A stretch of DNA of 53,187 nt from an uncultured Anaerolineales bacterium (GTDB taxonomy: Bacteria > Chloroflexota > Anaerolineae > Anaerolineales > Villigracilaceae), in contig CALFXA010000040.1 in assembly GCA_937928015.1 (NCBI GenBank), forward strand, positions 1 through 53,187, written 5' to 3'. Every line of letters begins with the position of its first letter. Position 1 is the stretch's first letter. Below, piece after piece: positions 1 to 6,964 of this stretch. The position numbers were made by a program, and so were the translations under genes. Under the pieces are notes generated by a model. It did no database searches. It was given only the letters and a program-made list of their open reading frames with translations, and was not told where the DNA came from.

Positions 1-51
1 CGGCGACCACCAAGATCTACACTCCTTCCCTACCCGACGCTCTTCCGATCT
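1..51 (+). other. Residual Illumina TruSeq P5 adapter (artefact)
   Basis: The first 51 bases match the 3' part of the TruSeq universal adapter with only three mismatches, ending in the diagnostic GCTCTTCCGATCT. Genomic sequence begins at about base 52 in the middle of a protease gene. The adapter is not biological and should be trimmed. The three mismatches suggest sequencing error carried into the assembly. Confidence 0.95.
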
Positions 52-52
52 C

Positions 53-679
53 GTCATCGGCCACGAACTGACTCACGGTGTCACACAGTATGAAGCCAAC
101 CTGGCTTATTGGGATCAGTCGGGTGCATTGAATGAATCCCTCTCCGACGTGTTCGGCTCGCTGGTCAAGCAATATCAGCGCAAGCAGACCGCCGCCGAAG
201 CGGACTGGATCATCGGCGAGGGCCTGTTCACGGCCAACGTCAACGGCGTGGGCATCCGCTCGATGAAGGCGCCTGGTACCGCCTACGACGATCCGATGCT
301 CGGCAAGGATCCGCAGCCCGCGCACATGAAGGATTATGTCACTACAGTGGAAGACAACGGCGGCGTGCACATCAACTCGGGCATTCCAAACCACGCCTTC
401 TACGTGGCCAGCCTGGAAATGGGCGGGTACGCCTGGGAGAAGATGGGGCGAATCTGGTACAAGACCCTGACCGACAAACTCCAGGCCCGCTCCACCTTCC
501 AGGATGCCGCCAACCTGACCCACGATGCCGCCGCCGAACTCTTCGGCGTGAACAGCCTCGAACAGCAGGCCGTCGCCAAGGGCTGGTCCGAGGTGGGCAT
601 CACGGTCAACGGCGGGACACCCGGCACGGGCGACGGCTGTCTCACTTCCATTCTGCGCGCACTGGGGCTGGCTCAATGA
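53..679 (+). CDS. M4 (thermolysin-family) metalloprotease, 5'-truncated
   Basis: The frame is open from the adapter junction and encodes the C-terminal 208 residues of a thermolysin-type zinc endopeptidase. The visible part starts with VIGHELTH, the HExxH zinc motif. It continues with the third zinc ligand in NESLSDVFG and the active-site histidine region DNGGVHINSG, followed by the helical C-terminal domain. The propeptide and N-terminal beta domain are missing because the contig begins here, so secretion cannot be judged. An internal ATG at 128 is not a real start, since it lies after the zinc motif. The TGA overlaps the next ATG (ATGATG), so the downstream inhibitor gene is translationally coupled. 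Family assignment is firm; substrate is unknown. Confidence 0.93.
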   Translation, partial: VIGHELTHGVTQYEANLAYWDQSGALNESLSDVFGSLVKQYQRKQTAAEADWIIGEGLFTANVNGVGIRSMKAPGTAYDDPMLGKDPQPAHMKDYVTTVEDNGGVHINSGIPNHAFYVASLEMGGYAWEKMGRIWYKTLTDKLQARSTFQDAANLTHDAAAELFGVNSLEQQAVAKGWSEVGITVNGGTPGTGDGCLTSILRALGLAQ

Positions 680-987
680 TGTGGATCACTTTCGAACGCT
701 CGGGCGGGATCATGGGACGCAAGATGTCCCTGGCCCTCGATCTGGCCAACCTCCCCGAAGACGAGGCCCAGTCCCTGCGCCTGTTGCTGGATGAGATGAA
801 TTTCTTCGCCCTGGAAGATGACCTGCCCACCGCCCCCATCCCCGACGGTTTCTATTACGCCATCACCGTGCGGACGGAAACCGTCACCCACACCGTTCAC
901 GCCACCGACATGAGCGCCTCCCCGCCTCTGCGGGCCTTGATCCAGGACCTCTCGACTCGCGCCCGCACCCAGCGCAAGCCTGTCTGA
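676..987 (+). CDS. Emfourin-like M4 protease inhibitor
   Basis: This 103-residue protein overlaps the stop codon of the M4 protease by four bases. It begins with an ITFERSGGIMGRK segment like the N-terminus of emfourin, the inhibitor encoded next to protealysin-type M4 proteases. There is no signal peptide, no Cys and no membrane segment, so the inhibitor is probably cytoplasmic, protecting the producer from a prematurely active enzyme. The family link rests on the N-terminal motif, the size and the protease partner. The gene ends before a strong bidirectional terminator at 1002-1039. Confidence 0.8.
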   Translation: MMWITFERSGGIMGRKMSLALDLANLPEDEAQSLRLLLDEMNFFALEDDLPTAPIPDGFYYAITVRTETVTHTVHATDMSASPPLRALIQDLSTRARTQRKPV

Positions 988-1001
988 CCCTTCGAGTCTG
1001 G

Positions 1002-1039
1002 AATCAAAAGCGGCCTGTCCGGACAGGCCGCTTTTGATT
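1002..1039. terminator. Bidirectional intrinsic terminator
   Basis: A perfect 19-base inverted repeat (AATCAAAAGCGGCCTGTCC and its complement) has A-rich and T-rich flanks. It lies between the convergent emfourin and STAS genes and can serve both. Confidence 0.9.
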
Positions 1040-1054
1040 TGACGGGATTCCGCG

Positions 1055-1402
1055 CTAGGCGGGATTCGCCAAACTGGCGGTGGCAGACCCCAGGTCCGCG
1101 TGCAGGGGGATGATCTGGCTGATGCCCGAAAGGATCAGCACCTCCTCCACCAGCGGAATCGCCCCGATGATCATCATCCGCCCGCCGCGCTTTTTCAAGG
1201 CCTTGGCCGTCATCAGCAACAGGCGGATGCCAATCGAGGCGATGTAATCCACCTGCGAAAAATCCACCAACAGAGCCACGCGCTCGCCCGCAGCGTGCGC
1301 CGTCAGGTCTTTTTCAATATCCGACACCCCGTGGATGTCCAGCTTGCCGCGAAGCGTCACCAGGCGAATTCCACCCTCCAATTCCTTGTAGTGCAAATCC
1401 AT
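1055..1402 (-). CDS. STAS-domain anti-sigma factor antagonist
   Basis: A 115-residue single STAS domain of the SpoIIAA/RsbV type. Such proteins bind an anti-sigma kinase and are switched off by serine phosphorylation. The candidate phospho-site is Ser56 in DYIASIGIRLLL, at the usual start of helix 2. The ATG at 1402 is chosen because GGAGG lies six bases upstream on the minus strand and a TATAAT box lies at 1433-1438. The open frame continues upstream only by reading antisense through the ABC-F gene. No cognate kinase or sigma factor gene is adjacent, so the partner must be elsewhere. The call as STAS protein is solid; the pathway is unknown. Confidence 0.85.
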   Translation of the reverse strand: MDLHYKELEGGIRLVTLRGKLDIHGVSDIEKDLTAHAAGERVALLVDFSQVDYIASIGIRLLLMTAKALKKRGGRMMIIGAIPLVEEVLILSGISQIIPLHADLGSATASLANPA

Positions 1403-1404
1403 GC

Positions 1405-1438
1405 GATGCCTCCAACGATGCAAAGTGCGCTGATTATA
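1405..1438 (-). promoter_or_regulatory. Promoter -10 and RBS of the STAS gene
   Basis: On the minus strand, TATAAT (1433-1438) is followed by GGAGGC at 1408-1413 and the ATG at 1402. No convincing -35 box is visible. Confidence 0.55.
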
Positions 1439-1447
1439 GTACAGAGA

Positions 1448-1482
1448 CAAACCTCGGAAGTCTTGAAGACTTCCGAGGTTTG
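1448..1482 (-). terminator. Terminator of the ABC-F gene
   Basis: A 16-bp perfect stem (1448-1463 with 1467-1482) and a 3-base loop directly follow the stop codon of the ABC-F gene on the minus strand. Confidence 0.75.
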
Positions 1483-1484
1483 TT

Positions 1485-3116
1485 TTACCTGCCCTTCGCT
1501 TCGAGGTAATCGCTGTATCCGCCTGCATAGCCAACCAGTTGCCCCTCCTCGATGGCAAGCAGGCGCTGGACGGTGCGGTCGAGGAAGTAGCGGTCATGCG
1601 AGATGACCAGCACCGTGCCGACGAAATCTTCGAGGGCCTGTTCAAGCACTTCGGCCGAGGCGATGTCAAGATTGTTGGTGGGCTCGTCGAGCAATAGGAA
1701 GTTCGCGCCCGAGAGTACCACCAGCGCCAGTTGCAGGCGCGAGCGTTCCCCGCCTGAGAGTTCGCCGATCTTCTGTGAGACCTGTTTGTAGGTGAACAGA
1801 TAGCGCAGCAGAAAGGCCGTGGCACGCGACTCGCTCATCTCGCCTGCATAGCGGACGGCGTCCAGCAGGGTCTGGTCGAAATCGAGCGTCTCGTGCTCCT
1901 GAGCATAATGCCCGATAGAGACGCTCGGGCCGATCTTGATCTCGCCCGCATCGGGCGTTTCCTGCCCGAGCAACATCCGCAACAACACCGACTTGCCCGC
2001 GCCGTTCGGGCCAATCAACCCCACTCGTTCTCCGTGCCAGACGGTCTCGTTCAGGTCGCTAAAGACGCGCTTCGCGCCGAAGGATTTGCTCACGCCGACC
2101 AACTCCAACACCTTGTTCGAACCGCGCCAGCCGTTGAGGGTCAATTCCATGCGGCGGCGCTCGGTGACGGGCTTCTCGACCTTGTCCATCTTGTCGAGCC
2201 GCTTCTGCATCGACTTGGCCTTGCGCGCAAAATCCTCGTTGTCATAAATCTTGCCCCAGATGGCATAGCGCTTGATGGCGGCCTGCAAACGATCGATCTC
2301 GTGCTTCTGCGCGCGGAACATCTCTTCCTGCCGCGCCAGCCGCATTTCCTTGTCGGCCACGTAGGATGAGTAATCGCCTGCGAACACGGTCAGTTTGCCG
2401 TCTTCGAGTTCGGCAATGTGTGTCACCACAGCATCGAGCAGATAACGGTCATGCGAGATCATCACCACCGTGCCTTCGTATTCACGGATTAACTTTTCGA
2501 GATACATCTTGCCAGGCAGGTCAAGGTGATTGTCGGGCTCGTCGAGCAGCAGCACATCGGGACGGACCAGCAGCAGCCGCGCCAACCCAACCAGCTTCTT
2601 CTGCCCGCCACTCAACACGGACAGAGGCTTGGTCAACTCACTTTGAGCGAGTCCCAGCCCGAGCAGAATCTCGCGCACCCGCTCGGGATAGCCATCCCCA
2701 CCCAGGGCCTGATACTCCTCGAGCAGCGCGTGCTGACGTTCCAGCGCGCGCTGTAATTTACGCTCATCACTATAGACCTCGGGCGCACCCAGGCTGGCCT
2801 CCACGCAGGCCAACTCCTCGTTGACCTGCGCCACGCGCGGATTGCCCTGCAGGGCGGCGTCCAGCGCCGTCAACGTGGGATCCAGCTCGGGCTGCTGGGC
2901 TAGGTACCCCGTCGAGATCGAGCGGGCGCGGGTGATGGACCCGCCCAGTTCGGGGGCGTGCTCCCCTTCGATCAGCTTGAACAGCGAGGACTTCCCCACG
3001 CCATTCGGGCCGATCAGGCCGATCTTCTGCCCCGTCTGAATCTCCCAGTTGAGATTCTCAAAAAGACGCCGTGCGCCGAGCACCAGGGTGATGTTGGAGA
3101 GTTGAATTTGGATCAT
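1485..3116 (-). CDS. ABC-F family ATPase (ribosome-associated)
   Basis: A 543-residue protein with two ATP-binding cassettes and no membrane segments, the layout of ABC-F translation factors (EttA, Uup, YdiF, resistance ABC-Fs). NBD1 has Walker A GPNGVGKSSL and signature LSGGQKKLVGLARLL. NBD2 has GPNGAGKSVLL, LSGGERSRLQLAL and LLLDEPTNNLD. Between them lies the charged linker (about residues 240-330, KHEIDRLQAAIKRYAIWGK) that reaches into the ribosomal E site. NBD1 Walker B reads LLLDEPDNHLD, with Asp replacing the usual Thr. It is a single gene with its own terminator. Whether it is a housekeeping factor or a resistance factor cannot be decided from the sequence. Confidence 0.93.
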   Translation of the reverse strand: MIQIQLSNITLVLGARRLFENLNWEIQTGQKIGLIGPNGVGKSSLFKLIEGEHAPELGGSITRARSISTGYLAQQPELDPTLTALDAALQGNPRVAQVNEELACVEASLGAPEVYSDERKLQRALERQHALLEEYQALGGDGYPERVREILLGLGLAQSELTKPLSVLSGGQKKLVGLARLLLVRPDVLLLDEPDNHLDLPGKMYLEKLIREYEGTVVMISHDRYLLDAVVTHIAELEDGKLTVFAGDYSSYVADKEMRLARQEEMFRAQKHEIDRLQAAIKRYAIWGKIYDNEDFARKAKSMQKRLDKMDKVEKPVTERRRMELTLNGWRGSNKVLELVGVSKSFGAKRVFSDLNETVWHGERVGLIGPNGAGKSVLLRMLLGQETPDAGEIKIGPSVSIGHYAQEHETLDFDQTLLDAVRYAGEMSESRATAFLLRYLFTYKQVSQKIGELSGGERSRLQLALVVLSGANFLLLDEPTNNLDIASAEVLEQALEDFVGTVLVISHDRYFLDRTVQRLLAIEEGQLVGYAGGYSDYLEAKGR

Positions 3117-3204
3117 GATGTTTTTCCATTTTGATTGTGCAGGGGCGACCCGTCAAGGTTTGTAGTCGCCAGAGGTTTCCCTGGCAGGTGGCCCCCACGC
3201 TGTT

Positions 3205-3236
3205 AAATAAAAACGCCGCAGGGCAGCCTGCGGCGT
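3205..3236 (-). terminator. Minus-strand terminator after the candidate microprotein
   Basis: A 10-bp GC-rich stem (3213-3222 with 3227-3236) is followed on the minus strand by TTTTTATTTAA. It lies 16 bases past the stop of the 33-codon ORF and well upstream of the ABC-F start, so it implies a separate short transcript. Confidence 0.8.
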
Positions 3237-3251
3237 AAGCAGCAAAAGACG

Positions 3252-3353
3252 CTATCTTCCGGGAGCAGGCGCGATTCGATAAGGCTCCGCGAAGATGAAG
3301 CCACGCACACCGATGACCAGGGGCGACTTGCCTGCCTTAAAAGTGTAAATCAT
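3252..3353 (-). CDS. Candidate 33-aa microprotein, leaderless
   Basis: A short ORF encodes 33 residues beginning MIYTFKAGKSPLVIGV and ending APAPGR. It is bracketed by a TATAAT box at 3363-3368 (ATG nine bases downstream, no Shine-Dalgarno) and by an intrinsic terminator 16 bases after the stop. A discrete promoter-ORF-terminator unit of about 150 bases is more than chance would predict. An alternative is a small non-coding RNA of the same extent. I do not recognise the peptide; it has no Cys, no clear membrane span and a net positive charge. Confidence 0.45.
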   Translation of the reverse strand: MIYTFKAGKSPLVIGVRGFIFAEPYRIAPAPGR

Positions 3354-3362
3354 AATGGGCGC

Positions 3363-3399
3363 ATTATACCCAAGTTTTCGGTCACGAGTACTTTATAAT
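3363..3399. promoter_or_regulatory. Divergent TATAAT boxes
   Basis: Two -10 boxes point in opposite directions. TATAAT on the minus strand at 3363-3368 serves the 33-codon ORF, and TATAAT on the plus strand at 3394-3399 lies six bases before the nuclease ATG at 3406. Both spacings predict leaderless or nearly leaderless mRNAs. No good -35 is visible on either side. Confidence 0.6.
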
Positions 3400-3405
3400 C
3401 GGAAC

Positions 3406-4215
3406 ATGCTCACCCTTCGCTCGCTCAGTCAATCATCCCTGCAGGATTACGCCGACTGCCCGCGGCGCTTTCAGTTGCGCTATCTCGAACAGTTGCAATA
3501 TCCCGCCGTCGAGTCGGAGCCCGCGCTGGAGAATGAAAAGCACCAGCAGGAGGGCGAATATTTCCACCGCCTGGTGCAACAGCACCTGATCGGCATCCCC
3601 GCTGAACAGGTCGGCAGACTGGCCAACACCGACAACCTCGCACGTTGGTGGGATAACTACCTGCACACGGATTTCCCCTTTACTGGTTACACAAAGCATC
3701 CTGAAGTCACCCTCTCCGCCCCGCTGGGACCGTTTCGGCTGGTAGCTAAATATGACTTGATCGCCGTCCGCGACGGGCAGGCGCTCATCTACGATTGGAA
3801 AACTTATCGCAAGCGGCCCAAGACCGAGTGGCTGGCTCCGCGCTGGCAGACGCGCGTCTACCGCGCACTGCTTGTCAAGGCGGGAAGCCACTTAAACGGC
3901 GGCCAGCCCTTCGGTCCAGAACAAATCCAGATGGTCTATTGGTTCGCGGATTTCCCCGCCGAGCCCGCCATCTTCCCTTATAACGCAGGACAATTCCAAC
4001 GCGATTGGGACACGCTGGTCAAGCTGGCCGAGGAGATCGCCGCCTCGACGGACTTCCCGAAGACGGATGAGCATCAAAAGTGTGCCTACTGCCCCTATCG
4101 CGGCTATTGTGACCGCGGTGTGCGCGCGGGCGATGCCGCCGACGCCGAGGCCGAGATGGAAGCCGAGGAACTGTTCGACGTGAACTTCGAGCAAATTGGC
4201 GAGATTGCGTTCTAG
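3406..4215 (+). CDS. PD-(D/E)XK nuclease with Fe-S cysteine cluster (RecB/Cas4-like)
   Basis: A 269-residue protein of the PD-(D/E)XK superfamily as found in RecB, AddB and Cas4 exonucleases. The N-terminal LSQSSLQDYADCPRRFQLRY supplies the first cysteine. The catalytic core shows a buried aspartate strand (YDLIAVRDGQALIYDWKTYRK, with D and K of motifs II/III). The C-terminus has KCAYCPYRGYC, giving three more cysteines for a 4Fe-4S cluster. The ATG at 3406 is chosen because a TATAAT box lies six bases upstream, implying a leaderless start; an in-frame ATG at 3355 would lie upstream of that box. No CRISPR genes or helicase are adjacent, so a general DNA repair role is more likely than adaptation. 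Confidence 0.85.
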   Translation: MLTLRSLSQSSLQDYADCPRRFQLRYLEQLQYPAVESEPALENEKHQQEGEYFHRLVQQHLIGIPAEQVGRLANTDNLARWWDNYLHTDFPFTGYTKHPEVTLSAPLGPFRLVAKYDLIAVRDGQALIYDWKTYRKRPKTEWLAPRWQTRVYRALLVKAGSHLNGGQPFGPEQIQMVYWFADFPAEPAIFPYNAGQFQRDWDTLVKLAEEIAASTDFPKTDEHQKCAYCPYRGYCDRGVRAGDAADAEAEMEAEELFDVNFEQIGEIAF

Positions 4216-4223
4216 AATTGAGT

Positions 4224-4261
4224 AAAACATCCTTGACTAAATGTCAAGGATGTTTTATACT
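4224..4261 (+). promoter_or_regulatory. Promoter with palindromic operator for the membrane protein/XRE operon
   Basis: TTGACT (4233-4238) and TATACT (4256-4261) are 17 bases apart, a near-ideal sigma-70 promoter. The -35 box sits inside a 14-bp inverted repeat (4224-4237 with 4243-4256) whose core is TTGACTAAATGTCAA. This is a natural operator for the XRE repressor encoded by the second gene of the operon. The same repeat could also terminate the upstream nuclease transcript. Confidence 0.7.
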
Positions 4262-4304
4262 CTCAAAAATCAAGCAAGCTTTACATTTTATCAAGGAGAC
4301 TTTC

Positions 4305-4694
4305 ATGAAATCCGCCACCAAACGTTATCTACGTGAGTTCATTTACTCGATGATCGCCTATGTGCTGACACTCATCCCATCCATCATCGCGGTCAATTCG
4401 CTGAAAGATTACCCGTTCGCGCCCGCGCGTGTGCTTGTTGCCTTGACGCCCGTCGTACCTGTGGCCTTCATGGTCTATTTCTTCATTCGCTACCTGAACA
4501 ACATCGACGAACTTCAGCAGCGCATCCAATTGCTGTCCATTGGATTTGCAGCGGGGACCACAGGCTTGCTGACGTTCTCTTACGGCTTCCTGGAAAACGT
4601 GGGGTTTCCGCGCCTCTCGCTGTTGTGGGTCTTCCCGATCATGATCCTGCTGTGGGGTCTGGGCCAGGCCTTCGTCTCGCGGAGATATCAATGA
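4305..4694 (+). CDS. Small four-helix membrane protein of unknown function
   Basis: A 129-residue integral membrane protein with about four hydrophobic helices (residues near 12-30, 45-65, 78-98 and 105-122) and a short cytoplasmic loop RYLNNIDELQQRIQ. Such proteins are often encoded just before a small XRE regulator of the YozG type. The ATG at 4305 follows AAGGAGA at a normal distance. The last four bases overlap the regulator gene (ATGA), so the two are translationally coupled. I do not recognise a function. The pairing suggests that the regulator controls or responds to this membrane protein. Confidence 0.8.
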   Translation: MKSATKRYLREFIYSMIAYVLTLIPSIIAVNSLKDYPFAPARVLVALTPVVPVAFMVYFFIRYLNNIDELQQRIQLLSIGFAAGTTGLLTFSYGFLENVGFPRLSLLWVFPIMILLWGLGQAFVSRRYQ

Positions 4695-4885
4695 AGAACA
4701 AACTCAAGGTATTGCGTGCCGAACGGGACTGGTCCCAGGCGGACCTGGCAGAGAGGTTGGACGTTTCGCGACAGACGGTCAACGCCATCGAGACCGGGAA
4801 GTACGATCCCAGCCTGCCGTTGGCGTTCAAGATTGCAGAGGTCTTCGAGAAGACAATCGAGGAGATTTTTGTGTATGAAGGATGA
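4691..4885 (+). CDS. XRE-family HTH regulator, small (YozG-like)
   Basis: A 64-residue protein that is little more than an HTH_3 domain. The helix-turn-helix is in WSQADLAERLDVSRQTVNAIE, followed by GKYDPSLPLAFKIAEVF, the typical signature of small XRE repressors. It overlaps the upstream membrane-protein gene by four bases. An inverted repeat over the operon's own -35 box at 4224-4256 is the likely autoregulatory operator. A strong terminator follows at 4929. Family is certain; the signal it senses is unknown. Confidence 0.9.
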   Translation: MKNKLKVLRAERDWSQADLAERLDVSRQTVNAIETGKYDPSLPLAFKIAEVFEKTIEEIFVYEG

Positions 4886-4928
4886 CCCCTCTCCGCCCTC
4901 CCCTAACTTTATGGGCGGGAGAAAATAG

Positions 4929-4965
4929 AACAGGCCGACTCGCTTGAGTCGGCCTGTTGATTTTT
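4929..4965. terminator. Bidirectional intrinsic terminator
   Basis: A 13-bp stem (4929-4941 with 4946-4958), GCTT loop and GATTTTT tail. It separates the convergent XRE gene and the GH25 fusion gene. Confidence 0.9.
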
Positions 4966-4971
4966 GAGTAG

Positions 4972-6888
4972 CTATTTCTGGATGAAGATGCCGAGGTGAT
5001 TGGCGACAGAGGCTTCCTTGCCGGGTGTGTTCATGTCAATGGGCGAGTTCAACAGGACGGGTTCCCCATCCCTGCCCTGGATGACCATTGCGGAGGAGCT
5101 GCCGCCGTCCATGTTGATGGCGTCGTATGCTCCGTAGGATAGCATCAACTGCACCAGATCGGGGAAGTTGACGCCCTCGCTGTACCCGGGCTGACGCCCA
5201 TCCACGACCATCAGGATCAGGCCTTTGCCGTTCTTGGTCAGGCCCAGCGCCGTGCGCGGATTGGGGATGTTCGTGGCCAGGTTGGGGACCTGCTTGCCCT
5301 TCTGAATGATGATGCGGTCGCCTGAGACAGCATTGAAAGGCTTGCCCTGCAACTCGTCAATGCGCATGACCTTGTTGCGGTTGATGTACACCGTCGGGCC
5401 AGGCCGGTCGGCGTAGACCTTGCCGCGTGAGGCGGCAAACCCGTTGACGCGCACCAAGTCCCTGCCGTTGGAGCAATTGTTCCCTTCCAGAACGTAACTG
5501 AAACCATTACCGTTGATGGCGATCTGTGCGCCGAACTCCTTGAGGAACTCGGTGGTCTTGCGCGAGCACAGGTCCCCATTCTCGTGATCTGGCGGTGTGA
5601 CCAGGTAGCTGGCGATGCCCGAGCGCAGGTCCACCGAGAGGACGTGCACCACGTTCAGGCTGGGCGAGGTCACCACTTTGCGGAAGTAGGTGGTGTTGTT
5701 GAATATCTTCTGCTGGATGGAGGCAGGCTGGTCCTTGCCCAGCGCGACCAGAGTCTTCTTCAGGCTCCAGCCCTTGAGACCATCCACACGACAGAGTTGG
5801 GCCCAGTCACCCGCAGCAGGGTCGCTGATACAGGAAATGACGTCACCCTTTGTCAGGTAGCCAAGGAGTTTGGCCGATGTGCTGGCACTCTCACGAACCG
5901 CCAACGTGGCATCCGTCACCTGATACCACTGGGTCACACCAGACGGCGGAGGCGGAGGAGGAGGCGGGGGCGGCGGTTCGACATCCACCGCTTCGAGATA
6001 TTCGGCGGAACTCCAACCTTGCAGACTATCAGCCCTGCGGATGGTCTCAAGCCAGGAGCGGTCGGTCACGGCATCGACCTCCTCAACGATCTCGTTCTGT
6101 TTGAGCAGGCCGAGGATGTCGTAGTCGAGACCTGGTCCCTTGCGGACACGCAGCGAGGTGGCGGTGACGCGATACTTGTCACCAGGCGGAGGCGGCGGGG
6201 GCGGAGGAGGAGGCGGGGGCGGAGGCTCAATGGAAATGTTAAAGCGCTTGATGAAGGCGTCCCTGTCACCATTGAAATAGTTCAGGTCGATGTTTTTGCT
6301 TTCGACACCGTACAGGGTCCCATCGCCATTATCCGTGTACTGCCAGAAGGCCCATTCGTTGGGACCCCAAGGTTTTGGGATGAGCGGAGTGCTGGTGCTG
6401 TAGTTGGCGATCCACAATGGGTACTGATGGAAATATTCCAGGTTGGCGCTGCCCGCGGGGGGAGTGTTATCCCGCCAATAGTAATAGGCGGTGTAAATGA
6501 AAATTTCCTTGCCCGTGGGAATCAGCGTCTTGAGACGTTCGAGGAAGGTGTACCAATTGCGCCAGCCTTTGTAGATGCCGTTAAACGAATCCTCGAAATC
6601 GGCGTACAGGGGCAGTTCCCCAAAGTCGCCCTCGAATTGCTGGATCCACAACTCGGCCTGCCGTTTGGGCTCGGCGCGGCTGTCGTAGAACCAGTATGAT
6701 CCACGCGGCAAACCTGCCTGCTTGGCTTGCTGCCAGTTGTACTTGAAATCGGAATCAGGCCAAAGGTTCTGGCCCGCGCGGATGATGACGAACTCCGCGG
6801 CCTGCTTCATCTTGACGAAATCGATCCCCTGCGGCGTGCTTGGCTCGTCCTGGTAAAAACTGACATCGGGGCCAATGACGTTGGTCAT
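4972..6888 (-). CDS. GH25 - SH3 - SH3 - phosphodiester glycosidase multidomain protein
   Basis: A 638-residue modular protein. Residues 1-218 form a GH25 muramidase-like barrel (GPDVSFYQ start, acidic pair in YADFEDS, WQYTDNGDG). A pure proline linker of about 14 residues follows, then an SH3-like domain (about 238-305, LRVRKGPGLDYDILG), a second proline linker of about 11, and a second SH3-like domain (about 325-385). The C-terminal 240 residues are a phosphodiester glycosidase (NAGPA-type) domain with AINGNGFS, DGRQPGYSEGV, NMDGGSSSAMV and ANHLGIF. No signal peptide is visible, although all domains are of wall-acting type, so export is non-classical or the start lies elsewhere. The C-terminal domain is paralogous to the next gene. 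Substrate is unknown. Confidence 0.87.
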   Translation of the reverse strand: MTNVIGPDVSFYQDEPSTPQGIDFVKMKQAAEFVIIRAGQNLWPDSDFKYNWQQAKQAGLPRGSYWFYDSRAEPKRQAELWIQQFEGDFGELPLYADFEDSFNGIYKGWRNWYTFLERLKTLIPTGKEIFIYTAYYYWRDNTPPAGSANLEYFHQYPLWIANYSTSTPLIPKPWGPNEWAFWQYTDNGDGTLYGVESKNIDLNYFNGDRDAFIKRFNISIEPPPPPPPPPPPPPPGDKYRVTATSLRVRKGPGLDYDILGLLKQNEIVEEVDAVTDRSWLETIRRADSLQGWSSAEYLEAVDVEPPPPPPPPPPPSGVTQWYQVTDATLAVRESASTSAKLLGYLTKGDVISCISDPAAGDWAQLCRVDGLKGWSLKKTLVALGKDQPASIQQKIFNNTTYFRKVVTSPSLNVVHVLSVDLRSGIASYLVTPPDHENGDLCSRKTTEFLKEFGAQIAINGNGFSYVLEGNNCSNGRDLVRVNGFAASRGKVYADRPGPTVYINRNKVMRIDELQGKPFNAVSGDRIIIQKGKQVPNLATNIPNPRTALGLTKNGKGLILMVVDGRQPGYSEGVNFPDLVQLMLSYGAYDAINMDGGSSSAMVIQGRDGEPVLLNSPIDMNTPGKEASVANHLGIFIQK

Positions 6889-6964
6889 ACCGCTCTCCTT
6901 TTTTTCGTTGTTTGGGCTGTTTTCATTCTACCAACGAAAGAATAAACTTTCAATCATCCATCCG

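Noticed and set aside
17..676. 219-codon minus-strand ORF opposite the M4 protease
   Set aside because: It reads into the adapter and is antisense to a clear thermolysin-family frame; its His/Gly/Val-rich product is a typical GC-rich shadow.
1403..1825. N-terminal extension of the STAS gene
   Set aside because: It is antisense to neither gene's function and reads through the ABC-F terminator and 3' end in another frame; a good start with ribosome-binding site exists at 1402.
3406..4215. CRISPR Cas4 gene
   Set aside because: The Cys cluster and nuclease motifs are shared with RecB/AddB-like proteins, and no repeats or other cas genes are present in the window.
5584..6699. 371-codon plus-strand ORF opposite the GH25 fusion
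   Set aside because: Arg-rich shadow of the poly-proline linkers (complement of CCG/CCC codons), with no ribosome-binding site.
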